Below are positions 44,141 through 53,442 of a DNA stretch of 64,000 nucleotides, in pieces. The notes under the pieces are model-generated. The model was not told where the DNA came from, did not search any database, and saw only the letters and a program-made list of their open reading frames with translations. This DNA is from an uncultured Coprococcus sp. GTDB taxonomy: Bacteria > Bacillota > Clostridia > Lachnospirales > Lachnospiraceae. The DNA is taken from contig CAKQTZ010000007.1 of the NCBI GenBank assembly GCA_934277375.1, positions 124,001 through 188,000 on the forward strand, in the 5' to 3' direction. How positions within the stretch are numbered: the stretch's first letter is position 1; every line of letters begins with the position of its first letter. The translations under genes were made by a program, and so were the position numbers.

Positions 44141-44833
44141 TTATACATAGCTTGTTGTGTTGATCTTGACACCAGGACCCATTGTTGAAGCAATTACAAC
44201 GCTCTTAAGGTACTGACCCTTAGCAGCAGCTGGCTTTGCCTTAACAATAGCATTTATTAATGTCTGGAAATTCTCGTTTAACTGTTCCTCTGTGAAAGAA
44301 ACTTTTCCCACTGGCACATGGATAATGTTGGCTTTGTCAAGTCTGTACTCTATCTTACCAGCTTTGATATCTGAGATAGCCTTAGCTACGTCCATAGTAA
44401 CTGTTCCAGCCTTTGGGTTTGGCATAAGACCCTTTGGTCCAAGTACACGACCAAGACGTCCTACAACGCCCATCATGTCAGGTGTTGCTACTACAACATC
44501 AAAATCTAACCATCCCTCGTTCTGGATCTTTGGAACGAGCTCATCTCCACCAGCGTAATCAGCGCCTGCTGCAAGAGCCTCGTCAACCTTTGCACCCTTT
44601 GCAAATACGAGAACCTTAACAGTCTTACCTGTTCCGTGTGGAAGAACTACAGCACCACGAACCTGCTGATCAGCGTGACGTCCATCAACACCGAGTCTGA
44701 GGTGTGCCTCTACTGTCTCATCAAACTTAGCTGAAGCCATCTTCTTAACTAATGCAACAGCCTCTGTTGCATCGTAAGCAGCTGTCTTATCATAGAGCTT
44801 GCTTGCATCTACATATTTCTTACTCTTTATCAT
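44141..44833 (-). CDS. rplA: Ribosomal protein uL1
   Basis: 230 residues, normal length. L1-stalk protein of the 50S subunit and translational repressor of its own operon in other bacteria. [40 protein letters not shown] and the C-terminal [13 protein letters not shown] are conserved. Last gene of rpmG-secE-nusG-rplK-rplA. AGGAGG precedes the ATG. Confidence 0.98.
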   Translation of the reverse strand: MIKSKKYVDASKLYDKTAAYDATEAVALVKKMASAKFDETVEAHLRLGVDGRHADQQVRGAVVLPHGTGKTVKVLVFAKGAKVDEALAAGADYAGGDELVPKIQNEGWLDFDVVVATPDMMGVVGRLGRVLGPKGLMPNPKAGTVTMDVAKAISDIKAGKIEYRLDKANIIHVPVGKVSFTEEQLNENFQTLINAIVKAKPAAAKGQYLKSVVIASTMGPGVKINTTSYV

Positions 44834-44859
44834 TATTATAAACCTCCTGTGGTCATATC

Positions 44860-44933
44860 GGGAGCGACCCTCCCACTAAATATCTGTATTCATAGTCCGC
44901 GACTATATCAAATATTCAGCATCGCCGAATATT
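44860..44933 (-). promoter_or_regulatory. Three hairpins between rplK and rplA
   Basis: On the minus strand, in order: AATATTCGGC/GCTGAATATT with a GAT loop (overlapping the rplK stop), ATAGTC/GACTAT with a 3-nt loop, and GGGAG/CTCCC with a 5-nt loop just before the rplA ribosome-binding site. They may tune rplA translation or mRNA stability; none has a T-run. Confidence 0.5.
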
Positions 44934-45357
44934 ACTCTTCAACTGTAACGCCCATTGAACGAGCTGTTCCAGCGATCATGCTCATAGCTGACTCAAGGCT
45001 TGCAGCGTTGAGATCCTTCATCTTAAGTTCAGCGATCTCCTGAACCTTAGCCTTAGAAATTGTTGCAACCTTAGTCTTCTTTGAGTTTGCAGAACCTGAC
45101 TTGATGTTGCATGCCTTCTTGATAAGAAGTGATGCAGGTGGAGTCTTTGTAATGAAGCTGAAGCTCTTATCCTGGTAAACTGTGATTACAACAGGAATGA
45201 TCATATCACCTTCATTTGCTGTTCTTGCATTGAATTCCTTTGTGAAAGCAACGATATTAACACCGTGCTGACCAAGAGCTGGTCCAACAGGTGGTGCAGG
45301 AGTTGCCTTTCCTGCAGGTATCTGTAATTTGATGTATCCTTCTACTTTCTTTGCCAT
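44932..45357 (-). CDS. rplK: Ribosomal protein uL11
   Basis: 141 residues. Forms the GTPase-associated centre with 23S r[55 protein letters not shown] and [14 protein letters not shown] are typical. GGAGG precedes the ATG. The leader before it (45358-45414) carries a GGGCC/GGCCC hairpin, a plausible L1 target by analogy with other bacteria. Confidence 0.98.
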   Translation of the reverse strand: MAKKVEGYIKLQIPAGKATPAPPVGPALGQHGVNIVAFTKEFNARTANEGDMIIPVVITVYQDKSFSFITKTPPASLLIKKACNIKSGSANSKKTKVATISKAKVQEIAELKMKDLNAASLESAMSMIAGTARSMGVTVEE

Positions 45358-45414
45358 TTTAGCATTCCTCCAAAATACTGTGGTGATAACGGGCCAGGCC
45401 CTTCCACTTGATAA

Positions 45415-45942
45415 TTACAACTTCTTGATATCAGCAAACGCAATATCAACAGTATTCACACGACCAAACATTTCCACTTCGATGGCTACGGTCTGTTTTG
45501 CAGTATTGATTGCCTTAATTGTTGCTACTGTGCCTTCCCAGGCACCTGAAGTAACCGTGATTGAATCTCCCACTTCAACATCCACAACAACCTCCTCTGA
45601 TGTCTGATACAGATTGCTCAGCTCCTCATCAGTGAGTGGGACAGGTTTTCTTGGATCTGATCCTACAAATCCTGTAACTCCTCTCGTGTTGCGCACAACA
45701 TACCATGTAACATCGTTCATGATCATGTTGATAAGAACATAACCCGGAAGTATCTTTCTCTCGATTGACTTCGGCTTACCATTCTTGATCTCTGTGGCAT
45801 CTTCAACTGGAACGACTACCTCTAAAATCTGGTCTTGCAAATTTCTGTTTTCTTTTGTTTTCTCAATATCAGCCTTTACTTTGTTTTCATATCCTGAGTA
45901 GGTATGAACAACATACCATCTTGCATTCTCTGCTTCTGACAT
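45415..45942 (-). CDS. nusG: Transcription termination/antitermination protein NusG
   Basis: About 175 residues. N-terminal NGN domain (RWYVVHTYSGYENKVKADIE; PGYVLINMIMNDVTWYVVRN) and C-terminal KOW domain (VGDSITVTSGAWEGTVATIK, near 125-145). Binds RNA polymerase, modulates pausing, Rho action and coupling to ribosomes. Two starts compete: MSEAEN at 45942, after GGTGGAG, or an ATG four codons earlier at 45954. Follows secE by 3-15 bp in the standard operon. Confidence 0.97.
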   Translation of the reverse strand: MSEAENARWYVVHTYSGYENKVKADIEKTKENRNLQDQILEVVVPVEDATEIKNGKPKSIERKILPGYVLINMIMNDVTWYVVRNTRGVTGFVGSDPRKPVPLTDEELSNLYQTSEEVVVDVEVGDSITVTSGAWEGTVATIKAINTAKQTVAIEVEMFGRVNTVDIAFADIKKL

Positions 45943-45957
45943 ATTCTCCACCATCCT

Positions 45958-46170
45958 TTACCCAACTATGAAATTCAAACCAATCTGGATCAGCCAGTCC
46001 ACAATAGCTATAATACAGCCGAGAACGACTGAAGAAATAATAACTGCAACTGACTGTCTTGCAAGGGAGTTCTTATCAAGCCATGTAATCTTTTTAAACT
46101 CTCCCTTTAATTCCTGAAACCAGCTTCTCTTGAGAGTATTTGACTTTTCTTCGTTACTAGATTTAGACAT
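45958..46170 (-). CDS. secE: Preprotein translocase subunit SecE
   Basis: 70 residues, one membrane helix (VAVIISSVVLGCIIAIVDWL) after the conserved amphipathic WFQELKGEFKKITWLDK. Clamps the SecYEG channel. The short single-helix form is usual in Gram-positives. Between rpmG and nusG, as expected. Confidence 0.95.
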   Translation of the reverse strand: MSKSSNEEKSNTLKRSWFQELKGEFKKITWLDKNSLARQSVAVIISSVVLGCIIAIVDWLIQIGLNFIVG

Positions 46171-46197
46171 AACTCTATTCCTCCTTACTGGTTCAGA

Positions 46198-46347
46198 CTA
46201 TTTTGTCTCCTTGTGTACTGTATGAGCCTTGCAGAATCTACAGTACTTCTTTGTTTCCATTCTGTCTGGATGCGTTTTCTTATCCTTTGTCATATTGTAA
46301 TTACGCTGTTTACAATCCTGACATGCCAATGTTATTTTAACGCGCAT
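46198..46347 (-). CDS. rpmG: Ribosomal protein bL33
   Basis: 49 residues, read directly from the sequence because it is very short. [20 protein letters not shown] starts it and ends [20 protein letters not shown]; the two CxxC pairs are the zinc-binding form of bL33. GGAGG lies nine bases before the ATG. First gene of the operon, 27 bp before secE, the usual clostridial order. Confidence 0.96.
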   Translation of the reverse strand: MRVKITLACQDCKQRNYNMTKDKKTHPDRMETKKYCRFCKAHTVHKETK

Positions 46348-46382
46348 TTCCACTTACCTCCATTGTTATTTTAAGGCACAAA

Positions 46383-46439
46383 AAAAAGACCTCTTTCATC
46401 GCAAAGTCTACAATAACACAATCGGCCTGTGCAAGTCAA
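46383..46439 (-). promoter_or_regulatory. Promoter and terminator-like leader of rpmG-secE-nusG-rplK-rplA
   Basis: On the minus strand TTGACT, 18 bp, TATTGT at 46410-46439. The transcript then begins with AGACTTT...AAAGAGGTCT, an imperfect hairpin followed by TTTTTTTTG, 35 bp before rpmG. This looks like an early attenuator; alternatively it terminates transcripts from the gene upstream. Confidence 0.65.
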
Positions 46440-46486
46440 GAAGTCTTTTATAAATATTTGATCTGAAAACCACGTCTTCTAGACGG

Positions 46487-46729
46487 CTATCTTCCTCCGG
46501 AACTCATATCCTTTATTATATCTATAAGATCCATATCCGATGCCGTAAGCTTGACGTTCGTACAGATGGCTTTCCCATCTGTGTCTGTTATCTTTACTTC
46601 TATAATATATCCTTCTTTTATTCCCGTAGCTGATGCTGCCCTGAGAAACATTGGGAACTTCGGATGATTCTGAACAAAACGATCCCAGGCCCCTTTTATC
46701 TTGAACATCATTGCCGGATTTATCGCCAT
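46487..46729 (-). CDS. Small conserved-looking protein, unknown
   Basis: 80 residues: a short hydrophobic-basic helix (MAINPAMMFKIKGAWDRFVQ), NHPKFPMFLRAA, then a small beta-rich part (GYIIEVKITDTDGKAICTNV) ending in acidic residues and SSGGR. No signal peptide or membrane helix. GAGGTAG precedes the ATG. Proteins of this form occur widely in Lachnospiraceae without a known role. Monocistronic, 47 bp after the exporter-like gene. Confidence 0.7.
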   Translation of the reverse strand: MAINPAMMFKIKGAWDRFVQNHPKFPMFLRAASATGIKEGYIIEVKITDTDGKAICTNVKLTASDMDLIDIIKDMSSGGR

Positions 46730-46776
46730 GCGTATCTACCTCTTTCTGTATATACCTAAACTGTGTTATCTGCTAT

Positions 46777-47259
46777 CTATTTCGATGAGAGCAGTCCTAT
46801 CGTTCCGAACACTCCCATACTTCCAATATACATTATGACACCTGCCATAATGACACCAAGCATCACCATGATAACACTCTTCTTCCAGTCAAGCTCCAGA
46901 AAGCTTGCGGCCAATGTCCCTGTCCAGGCTCCGGTTCCAGGTAATGGGATGCCAACAAAGAGCAACAGTGCAATATATACACCTACGCCTGACTTTGCCA
47001 TGAGCTTCTGTCCACCATGCTCGCCCTTCACAAGACACCACGTAAAGAATTTTCCTATATATTTCTTATCCTTTCCCCACTCCAGCACTCTTCTGGCGAA
47101 CCAGTATATGAACGGCACTGGTATCATGTTACCTATGACGCACACTATAAATGAAGGTATGCTCGGCAATCCGAATCCAACGGAATACGGTATCGCACCC
47201 CTAAGTTCAAGTATCGGAACCATAGATATAATAAATATCACTAAATATTTTTTTAACAT
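46777..47259 (-). CDS. COG2426 / small multidrug export-like membrane protein
   Basis: 160 residues, four to five membrane helices. SMVPILELRGAIPYSVGFGL near 13-32 and FVGIPLPGTGAWTGTLAASF near 100-119 are the family signature (Sm_multidrug_ex). Distantly related to DedA-type proteins. Despite the family name, transport of drugs is not established. Follows the SseB-like gene by 46 bp. Confidence 0.88.
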   Translation of the reverse strand: MLKKYLVIFIISMVPILELRGAIPYSVGFGLPSIPSFIVCVIGNMIPVPFIYWFARRVLEWGKDKKYIGKFFTWCLVKGEHGGQKLMAKSGVGVYIALLLFVGIPLPGTGAWTGTLAASFLELDWKKSVIMVMLGVIMAGVIMYIGSMGVFGTIGLLSSK

Positions 47260-47305
47260 ATTTAACCTCTTATAATATTTTTTTATACCTTTTGTAAATT
47301 ATACC

Positions 47306-48136
47306 CTACTCCTCATCTTGTGGCTGCTCTTCACTGCCTTCCGCATCTTCAAGTCCTTCTCTTACATAAAATGGTTTTGATATCTGAACAACTTTCTGTC
47401 CAAGCGGATTATCAATCTTGACAAATGCAAGTTCAATTCCAAATGCAAGAGGTCTCATGGTCGGTATAAGTCCGGAGAGCACATCTCTCTCATCACCTAT
47501 CATATCAAGTGCGATAAGGTATTTGTCCTCCTTCTTATCTTCCTCCATCATCTGGATATATGCCTTATTTACTGTAGGTATCTTTGCAAGGAACTTTGAT
47601 GCCTCCTCCAGCATCTGTATAGGCTGGTACTTCGGCGTCCTAAGTTTCACCTTAGAACCAGGAGCTAGTTTTGTCTGTATCAGATTCCTGTGAAGGTTCT
47701 CTTTGTAATCCATTATGAATTCTGCTGATATATAACAGTTCTCTGTAAATGGATTGATAACAATTCCCGCTATGGCTCCATTGGAATTATACACCATCTC
47801 TGCAAGCTGCTTATATGGAAGGATTATCTTCTTAAACCCATCTTTAAACTGTGATGCATTCAGAATCTCCTCATCTGTAAAGCACGGCAGAACCTTCTCT
47901 CCACTCTGATTGGTAAGCAGTGAAAAGTTTACCTTTATATTGCTATCTATAACCACCTTGCCATTTTCATCCGGCTGAGGCTCCTTATCAAATTTTGCAG
48001 GGGTTATCAGAACTGCCTTGGCCAGCATCTCAAACAATCTCGCGACGGGATAATCCGTCTCCTTAGCCTTGACTGCCTTCATCGCCTCAAGAAGCTCCGG
48101 GTTCTGTATCTTTTTTCCAATATCCTTAACGTTCAT
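47306..48136 (-). CDS. SseB-like domain protein
   Basis: 276 residues. The N-terminal half (about 20-135) follows the SseB N-terminal fold, with YPVARLFEMLAKAVLITPAK, SLLTNQSGEKVLPCFTDEEI and IAGIVINPFTENCYIS. A second domain covers 150-260. It ends in an acidic tail. SseB proteins in enterobacteria affect serine metabolism or type III effectors, but the clostridial members are uncharacterised. Soluble, cytoplasmic. Confidence 0.78.
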   Translation of the reverse strand: MNVKDIGKKIQNPELLEAMKAVKAKETDYPVARLFEMLAKAVLITPAKFDKEPQPDENGKVVIDSNIKVNFSLLTNQSGEKVLPCFTDEEILNASQFKDGFKKIILPYKQLAEMVYNSNGAIAGIVINPFTENCYISAEFIMDYKENLHRNLIQTKLAPGSKVKLRTPKYQPIQMLEEASKFLAKIPTVNKAYIQMMEEDKKEDKYLIALDMIGDERDVLSGLIPTMRPLAFGIELAFVKIDNPLGQKVVQISKPFYVREGLEDAEGSEEQPQDEE

Positions 48137-48169
48137 ACTTCGTATATCCTTTCATCTATTATATGTATA

Positions 48170-49009
48170 TTATGAATTGTCATTCTTTTTTTGTGTGTTC
48201 AGTTCATTGTATTCTGCTAAAGCTTCTTCATACCTCTTCTCATCAGCCTTTGCCTGGTCTGATCTCTTAGACAGTACCATATCCGGTCTCACATCCGGCA
48301 TATCCTGTCCAAGTCTCTGGGTGAACTCCTGAAAAAATTCCTGTCCCCCTGCGTATGATGACATCGGTATGGACACAATGCCCTTAGATGTTGCGAACAC
48401 ATAGCCTCTGTTCACATGATAAAATGGTTTTATCTTCTTCTCACATTCTACAATATCCTGGATATCATATCTTCTCCATCTGAATGGTAGTTTACTATAA
48501 TATATTGCTTTATCATCAAGCTTTGCCGCCGATGATACAACTATTCTACAGAACAATGCCAGTATGATGCTGACTACAAAAGCCAGGATAAGTGCCACTC
48601 GGCCCATTCCCTTTGACAGACTGTCCACGCCAAATACAGCCATGACAATCAGAAACAATATGAACAGACTGACTATAAAGACCATAGGGCCAACTATCGT
48701 ATAAACCCTCAGAGTACCGTTCTTGTCTCTGCGGCATCTTCCGTAATAGCTTATACGGGATGGTTTCATGCCCAAATCCTCTCCGCACAGAGGGCAATAC
48801 TTCTGATTCACAGTGCTGTTCGCAGGAATCGCCCTACCGCAATTCGGACACCTGAAAAATATAGTGTTGATAAGACCTGATATAAGTGACAGTGCCACAA
48901 ATAGTACCCATCCATATAGTATATTTCCCGCAATTGCAAATCCAAATATACCAAGCACTCCAATTATCGGCAGGATAGTTGACAATAATTTCGATATAAA
49001 TAGTTTCAT
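48170..49009 (-). CDS. Membrane protein with zinc ribbon
   Basis: 279 residues from the ATG at 49009, after TTGGAGG. Two helices (10-45) precede a zinc ribbon CPNCGRAIP...YCPLCGEDL (about 53-80), then two more helices (VYTIVGPMVFIVSLFILFLI near 103; ILAFVVSIILALFCRIV near 140). A PH-like segment follows (FRWRRYDIQDIVECEKKI), and the end is a charged coiled coil. The fold around YSKLPFRWRRYDIQDIV resembles bacterial PH-domain membrane proteins. Function unknown. Confidence 0.72.
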   Translation of the reverse strand: MKLFISKLLSTILPIIGVLGIFGFAIAGNILYGWVLFVALSLISGLINTIFFRCPNCGRAIPANSTVNQKYCPLCGEDLGMKPSRISYYGRCRRDKNGTLRVYTIVGPMVFIVSLFILFLIVMAVFGVDSLSKGMGRVALILAFVVSIILALFCRIVVSSAAKLDDKAIYYSKLPFRWRRYDIQDIVECEKKIKPFYHVNRGYVFATSKGIVSIPMSSYAGGQEFFQEFTQRLGQDMPDVRPDMVLSKRSDQAKADEKRYEEALAEYNELNTQKKNDNS

Positions 49010-49112
49010 GTTTTTCCTCCAACCAGAGCAATATAACGTCATCACCAGAATAAATCTGTTGAACCATATATGCATCAGCGCGCTTCATATTATAACATAA
49101 CTGTAGTTTTTT

Positions 49113-49616
49113 TCAACATTCGAGCAAAAACAGTCGTCTGCACAACATTTTTCCCGACTCTGTTGCAAATATATTCCCATACGCCTTTTTTATCGTATCG
49201 CCATCAGCCTTATCCTCGTACAGATTGACGAGAAAATCTGCTTCCACAAGTATCTGATAATCTATGCCATCTATATTTCTGTATGTATGGTGATGACCTA
49301 CAAGATAACACACCCGGTCTGTCACCTCCTCAGGGACATCCAGAGACCTAAGAAGCCTTCTTGCCTCTGGCGGTCCTTCCTGTTCCTGCAGCCTGCCATT
49401 GTTATAGCCATATTTCATCTCGGCATTTTTTATTCCTATGTCATGTGTTAGCGCCGCAATCTCAAGGATCTCCAATTCATCAGCCTGCATACCCTCCAGC
49501 TCTCCGATAAGCTTTGCAAATGAATGCACCTTCAGAAAATGGTGTACGCGCCTGGAATCTCCAGCGTAATATTCTATCATTTTTTCTTTAGCTTTTGATA
49601 TCAGATTAAGCTCCAT
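49113..49616 (-). CDS. HD-domain phosphohydrolase
   Basis: 167 residues. The HD metal motif ALTHDIGIK lies near 53-61, with a preceding RVHHFLKVHSFAKLI supplying the first His and GHHHTYRN and LVEADFLVN giving later ligands. The family hydrolyses phosphomonoesters or nucleotides; the substrate is unknown. Stands alone. The 103 bp to the next gene and 49617-49768 hold no gene. Confidence 0.88.
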   Translation of the reverse strand: MELNLISKAKEKMIEYYAGDSRRVHHFLKVHSFAKLIGELEGMQADELEILEIAALTHDIGIKNAEMKYGYNNGRLQEQEGPPEARRLLRSLDVPEEVTDRVCYLVGHHHTYRNIDGIDYQILVEADFLVNLYEDKADGDTIKKAYGNIFATESGKMLCRRLFLLEC

Positions 49617-49768
49617 ATCCTCATCTCTCTTTTCTATATTATGCTATGTGACTCGCTCTAACTCAGTCCCGCAACAATTATAACCTCTGCAATCGTTTCA
49701 TTCTAACACTTATATTCATATATAGTCCATACTGTTTATAAACATTTTATTTATCTGTCATGCGCAAG

Positions 49769-49797
49769 TTGTTTTTTGTCTGTTCTGATAGTATAAT
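49769..49797 (+). promoter_or_regulatory. Promoter of murI
   Basis: TTGTTT, 17 bp and a perfect TATAAT, about 80 bp ahead of the ATG. Confidence 0.7.
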
Positions 49798-49875
49798 CTT
49801 ATTGTTATTTATTACACATACAAAACATCCTGGCGTATTACCCGCCATGGATGCATAGATAATGGAGATTATATT

Positions 49876-50643
49876 ATGGACACTCGTTCAATAGGTATAT
49901 TCGACTCAGGGCTCGGCGGAATAAGCGTTCTGCGAGACATCGTGGAACTCATGCCCTGTGAAAATTATATATATTTTGGTGATTCAGCACACGCACCTTA
50001 TGGAACAAAGACCAGAGATGCCATCCTTGAGAGATCGGAGCAGTGTACCAATTTTCTTCTCGCAAAGAATGTGAAGGCTATCGTAATCGCCTGCAACACC
50101 GCCACGAGTGTTGCAGCATCCACGCTGAGACAGCAGTATCCCTCAATTCCTATCATAGGCATTGAGCCGGCCCTTAAACCTGCGGTTCTGTGGAAGGAGC
50201 ACGACAAGGTTGCCGTCATGGCCACCCCTGCCACACTGGCCCTACCTAAATTTCATGAACTCATGAAACATTATTCAAAGGAGTCCGATATTTACCCGGT
50301 TCCATGTCCAGGTCTTGCAGATTATGTTGAGAGAGGAATATTCGATGGTGAGGAGATCACTGAATTTCTGAAAGGACTGCTCGCCCCATCTCTGGAGAAG
50401 CATGTGGATGCCATCGTTCTTGGCTGCACTCATTATCCATTTGTGGAGAAGGTTATACAGCGCATAGCTGGACCTGATGTGAAGATCTTCAACGGAGCCC
50501 ACGGCACCGCCCTGGAGCTTCAGCGCAGACTGCGCATCGCTGAGCTGCTCACGCCTTCCATAGAGAAGGGCACTGTAGAGTTCTACAGTAGCAGCACAAA
50601 CCCGGAAACCATTAAACTTTGTCACCAGCTGTTTGAAGCGTAA
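49876..50643 (+). CDS. murI: Glutamate racemase
   Basis: 255 residues. Makes D-glutamate for peptidoglycan. The two catalytic Cys lie in VIACNTATSVA (near 73) and LGCTHYPFV (near 182); IGIFDSGLGGISVL and YFGDSAHAPYGTK are the substrate-binding Asp and Ser motifs. GGAGATT precedes the ATG. Single gene, followed by a long palindromic element. Confidence 0.96.
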   Translation: MDTRSIGIFDSGLGGISVLRDIVELMPCENYIYFGDSAHAPYGTKTRDAILERSEQCTNFLLAKNVKAIVIACNTATSVAASTLRQQYPSIPIIGIEPALKPAVLWKEHDKVAVMATPATLALPKFHELMKHYSKESDIYPVPCPGLADYVERGIFDGEEITEFLKGLLAPSLEKHVDAIVLGCTHYPFVEKVIQRIAGPDVKIFNGAHGTALELQRRLRIAELLTPSIEKGTVEFYSSSTNPETIKLCHQLFEA

Positions 50644-50705
50644 AAAATATATATCTATGCCATAATCACACAAAATGCATAGCAGGCTACAGGCAGATTC
50701 ACCTA

Positions 50706-50887
50706 AAAATATAAGTCCATGTAGGTACATGGGCAATCGGTAGTGAATACATCCGAGCTTCGACAGTTTCTGTGCTAAGGCGTCGCACGCAAACGCTCTT
50801 ATCGCGTGCAGAGCCGCATACATATAGAAACTGTTGAAGTGACAGATGTAGAACGTGATTGAACATGTACCTACATGGACTTTATTT
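50706..50887. repeat. 182-bp palindromic element forming one long imperfect hairpin
   Basis: Outer arms of 25 bases match with one mismatch (AAGTCCATGTAGGTACATG and its complement). Inside, ACATC/GATGT, ACAGTTTCT/AGAAACTGT and GCACGC/GCGTGC pair in the same order, so almost the whole element folds on itself. It lies between the convergent murI and cyclodeaminase-like genes. It is far longer than a terminator and resembles a MITE or a structured RNA. No coding capacity. Confidence 0.8.
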
Positions 50888-50912
50888 GGGTAAATATGCC
50901 TGTAACCGTCCG

Positions 50913-52115
50913 TCAGAACGCATATGGGCGATCCCACACTTTGAGTTTCGTGCCGATATCATGGACAAGTGCATAGGTATAACACTCATATGCCCAGGCG
51001 ACATCCTCTGTCGGCATGCCCTCTATTGATACGAGTATGATCTCGTCGTTGGATTCACGGCCGGGCTTCTTGCCGCGGATTATCTCTCCGAATGTAGTAA
51101 GTGAATCCCTCTCGATCAATCCATCCTGCACCATGTAGACGAAATCCTCTCCCATGCAGCCTGTGTGGAGTCTGTCGCCATTTTCATCATATCCAACATT
51201 ATCTTCCTCTGCATAATTCTCGTACATTCCGTAGTTGTCTATGACTTTTTTCAGGTCAACAATACTCTTATGCTCCATATTGAAGGTACTTGTAGATATA
51301 ACAAGTGCTCCCGGCTTGAGCCACTCTCGCTTGTACTCCGGCCACTCGCCTTCTTTGCATGAAACTGCCTCGGTTATGATGTCGGCATCCTTAAGCGCCT
51401 CCTCCATATCCCTGCACAGAACTATATTCTTTACCTGAGGATAATTTTCCTCTATGTATTCCTTCATCTTGATCGCATTTGCCGATGTTGGCGAGCTGCC
51501 CTTTATCTTGATGGTATCTATGTCAAACCTCTGTGACATGATGGCTCTGAGACTTGATCTGCATATTACTCCGGGGCCGACCAGTGTGAGTACCTTTGAG
51601 TCATCCCTTGCAAGCAGCTTTGCCGCAAGTCCAGGCATAGCACCTGTTCTCATAGAACTTAGAAGATTTCCGGACATATATGCCAGAGGTTTTCCGGTCT
51701 CCACATCGTTGAGCATCATCATAAGTATGGAACGTGGAAGTCCTATTGATCTGTTGTTGCCATTTGATCCATACCACTTTTCACCTGCCACATGGAATCT
51801 TCCGCCCAGGTATGCAGGCATGGCAATGAATCTTCTGTCTCTTGCATTGTTGACAGGAAAATTCTCTATAGGCGACTTCTTAGGGAAATACAGCATAAGT
51901 CCATGGGCATCATTGTAAGGTCCTCCCATAAGAAAGTCTCCGTCCTCCATGAGTCCCATTGTCTCTTCCATTACATCAACGCATCTTCCAGGATGAAGCA
52001 CTCCTGCATCTATCATATCCTCCTCGCTGAGGTAGAGGAAGCTTATATTCTGCTTGTCTGTTTCTATATTGCTCTTTCTTCCTGCCGCTTCTGATTCTAC
52101 ATCTCGGTTCTTCAT
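50913..52115 (-). CDS. Ornithine cyclodeaminase/mu-crystallin family protein (paralogue 1)
   Basis: 400 residues from the ATG at 52115 (a TTG at 52127 is an alternative). NAD(P)-dependent fold: substrate-binding half with FIAMPAYLGGRFHVAGEKWY (near 115) and a Rossmann half beginning TLVGPGVICRSS near 185, where the third Gly of GxGxxG is Cys. Proteins of this clade are annotated as ornithine cyclodeaminase or tyramine oxidase subunit B; the reaction in anaerobes is unclear. It is the last gene of the PII-pot operon and has a close paralogue at 61532. Probably handles an imine or amino acid derived from the imported amine. Confidence 0.87.
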   Translation of the reverse strand: MKNRDVESEAAGRKSNIETDKQNISFLYLSEEDMIDAGVLHPGRCVDVMEETMGLMEDGDFLMGGPYNDAHGLMLYFPKKSPIENFPVNNARDRRFIAMPAYLGGRFHVAGEKWYGSNGNNRSIGLPRSILMMMLNDVETGKPLAYMSGNLLSSMRTGAMPGLAAKLLARDDSKVLTLVGPGVICRSSLRAIMSQRFDIDTIKIKGSSPTSANAIKMKEYIEENYPQVKNIVLCRDMEEALKDADIITEAVSCKEGEWPEYKREWLKPGALVISTSTFNMEHKSIVDLKKVIDNYGMYENYAEEDNVGYDENGDRLHTGCMGEDFVYMVQDGLIERDSLTTFGEIIRGKKPGRESNDEIILVSIEGMPTEDVAWAYECYTYALVHDIGTKLKVWDRPYAF

Positions 52116-52146
52116 AATCCTTACCAAACCTTTCTCTCGTCATATA

Positions 52147-53433
52147 TCAGCTGTTTTTTATTATTTTGCCGTGAATCTCATTTGACGCACGACACATGAT
52201 CACTATACATACAATGGACACCGCACTTATCACCACGCTGGAATCCATGAGCACTGTAAGTCCGTATCTGGAATTTATCCATCCACACAGCAGAGCTCCG
52301 ATTCCCTCTCCGGCTCCCACCGTAAAGGCATTTATCAGGGACATTCCCTTCACCACATCAGCTGGTGACAGCATCTCTTCTATAAGATACACACTTCCGG
52401 AATAGAATAACCCAAATCCCAGCATCTCGCATCCCTGGGATATGACGATCACCCACACATTGTCCGAGAATGCCGCGAACATGTTCTTGAATGTCATAAA
52501 CACGGCACAACAGAGCATTATCTTGTCAAGAGATATCCGCTTTCTGAATTTTATGAGCAAGAATGCCGACGGGACTTCACTGACCGCCATCACGAACTCA
52601 GCCATTCCATAATGAAAGTTATTGCCACCCAGGCGTTCAAACACATTTATCAGGAATGTCGTTCCAACATTATATCCCATGAACATAACCGCTGAACCTA
52701 TGAGAAACCACCTGTACTTCGGGTATGTTGTGAGCAGATATCCTGTGGTGTGCACCTCTGTTTTCTGGGTCTCCGTGATATTTGCTGCTGTTCTCTCTCT
52801 TACGCCCAAAGACTTGTAATCTCTACTGGATGATGTATCATCCAGGATCAGCAGCACCGCCAGCATCACGGCTGTGAACAGCATCTGCAGTATCAGAAGT
52901 CTGTTCGCATCATACCTGTCACAGAACACCCCAAACAGCACACATGCCACAGCCCACGCGCAGGAGCCTGCTGCCCTGCATATAGGGTAGTTGATATTTT
53001 TGCCGCCGTTCATATACTTTATGGACAGAGAATCTATAAGCGGTGATATGCATGTAAATGTTGCACCAAATCCGATGAACAGCATCACTGTCTGTACAAA
53101 CGATAATTTATACTCATAAAAAACAAATGTCAACAGCAGTGCCACAACAGTCAGCACTGAGATGATATATTTTAACTGGATACGTTCTGCATACCTGTCG
53201 GAAAATACACCTATGATTATCTGAAACACTACAGTTGAAAATAATTTTACCGCATTTATTACTCCTATCTGTCCGTCCGTAAAACCTTTGTACTGCAGCA
53301 TCTGCGTGAGGTATGCGTACGCAGATGCCGCACAGGTCCAGAACATCATCTGTAATATTGCGTATTTTATATTGAGATTCGCGTTTTTCTTTTTTATAGA
53401 TGTATCTACACGTATCTTCTTCTGCAATCCCAT
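52147..53433 (-). CDS. MFS transporter
   Basis: 428 residues, twelve predicted helices. IGVINAVKLFSTVVFQIIIG and VFSDRYAERIQLKYI near 55-85 give the MFS loop 2-3 motif (DRY). The overall look (LacY/nucleoside:H+-symporter-like) does not give a substrate. Its gene follows the PotD-like gene by nine bases and precedes the cyclodeaminase-like gene by about 31, so it is part of the amine operon and may export a product or import a second amine. AGGAAC precedes the ATG. Confidence 0.86.
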   Translation of the reverse strand: MGLQKKIRVDTSIKKKNANLNIKYAILQMMFWTCAASAYAYLTQMLQYKGFTDGQIGVINAVKLFSTVVFQIIIGVFSDRYAERIQLKYIISVLTVVALLLTFVFYEYKLSFVQTVMLFIGFGATFTCISPLIDSLSIKYMNGGKNINYPICRAAGSCAWAVACVLFGVFCDRYDANRLLILQMLFTAVMLAVLLILDDTSSSRDYKSLGVRERTAANITETQKTEVHTTGYLLTTYPKYRWFLIGSAVMFMGYNVGTTFLINVFERLGGNNFHYGMAEFVMAVSEVPSAFLLIKFRKRISLDKIMLCCAVFMTFKNMFAAFSDNVWVIVISQGCEMLGFGLFYSGSVYLIEEMLSPADVVKGMSLINAFTVGAGEGIGALLCGWINSRYGLTVLMDSSVVISAVSIVCIVIMCRASNEIHGKIIKNS

Positions 53434-53442
53434 AGGCTGTTC

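Noticed and set aside
50275..50937. 220-codon minus-strand frame over the end of murI and the palindromic element
   Set aside because: Antisense to murI and crosses the hairpin; residues look random.
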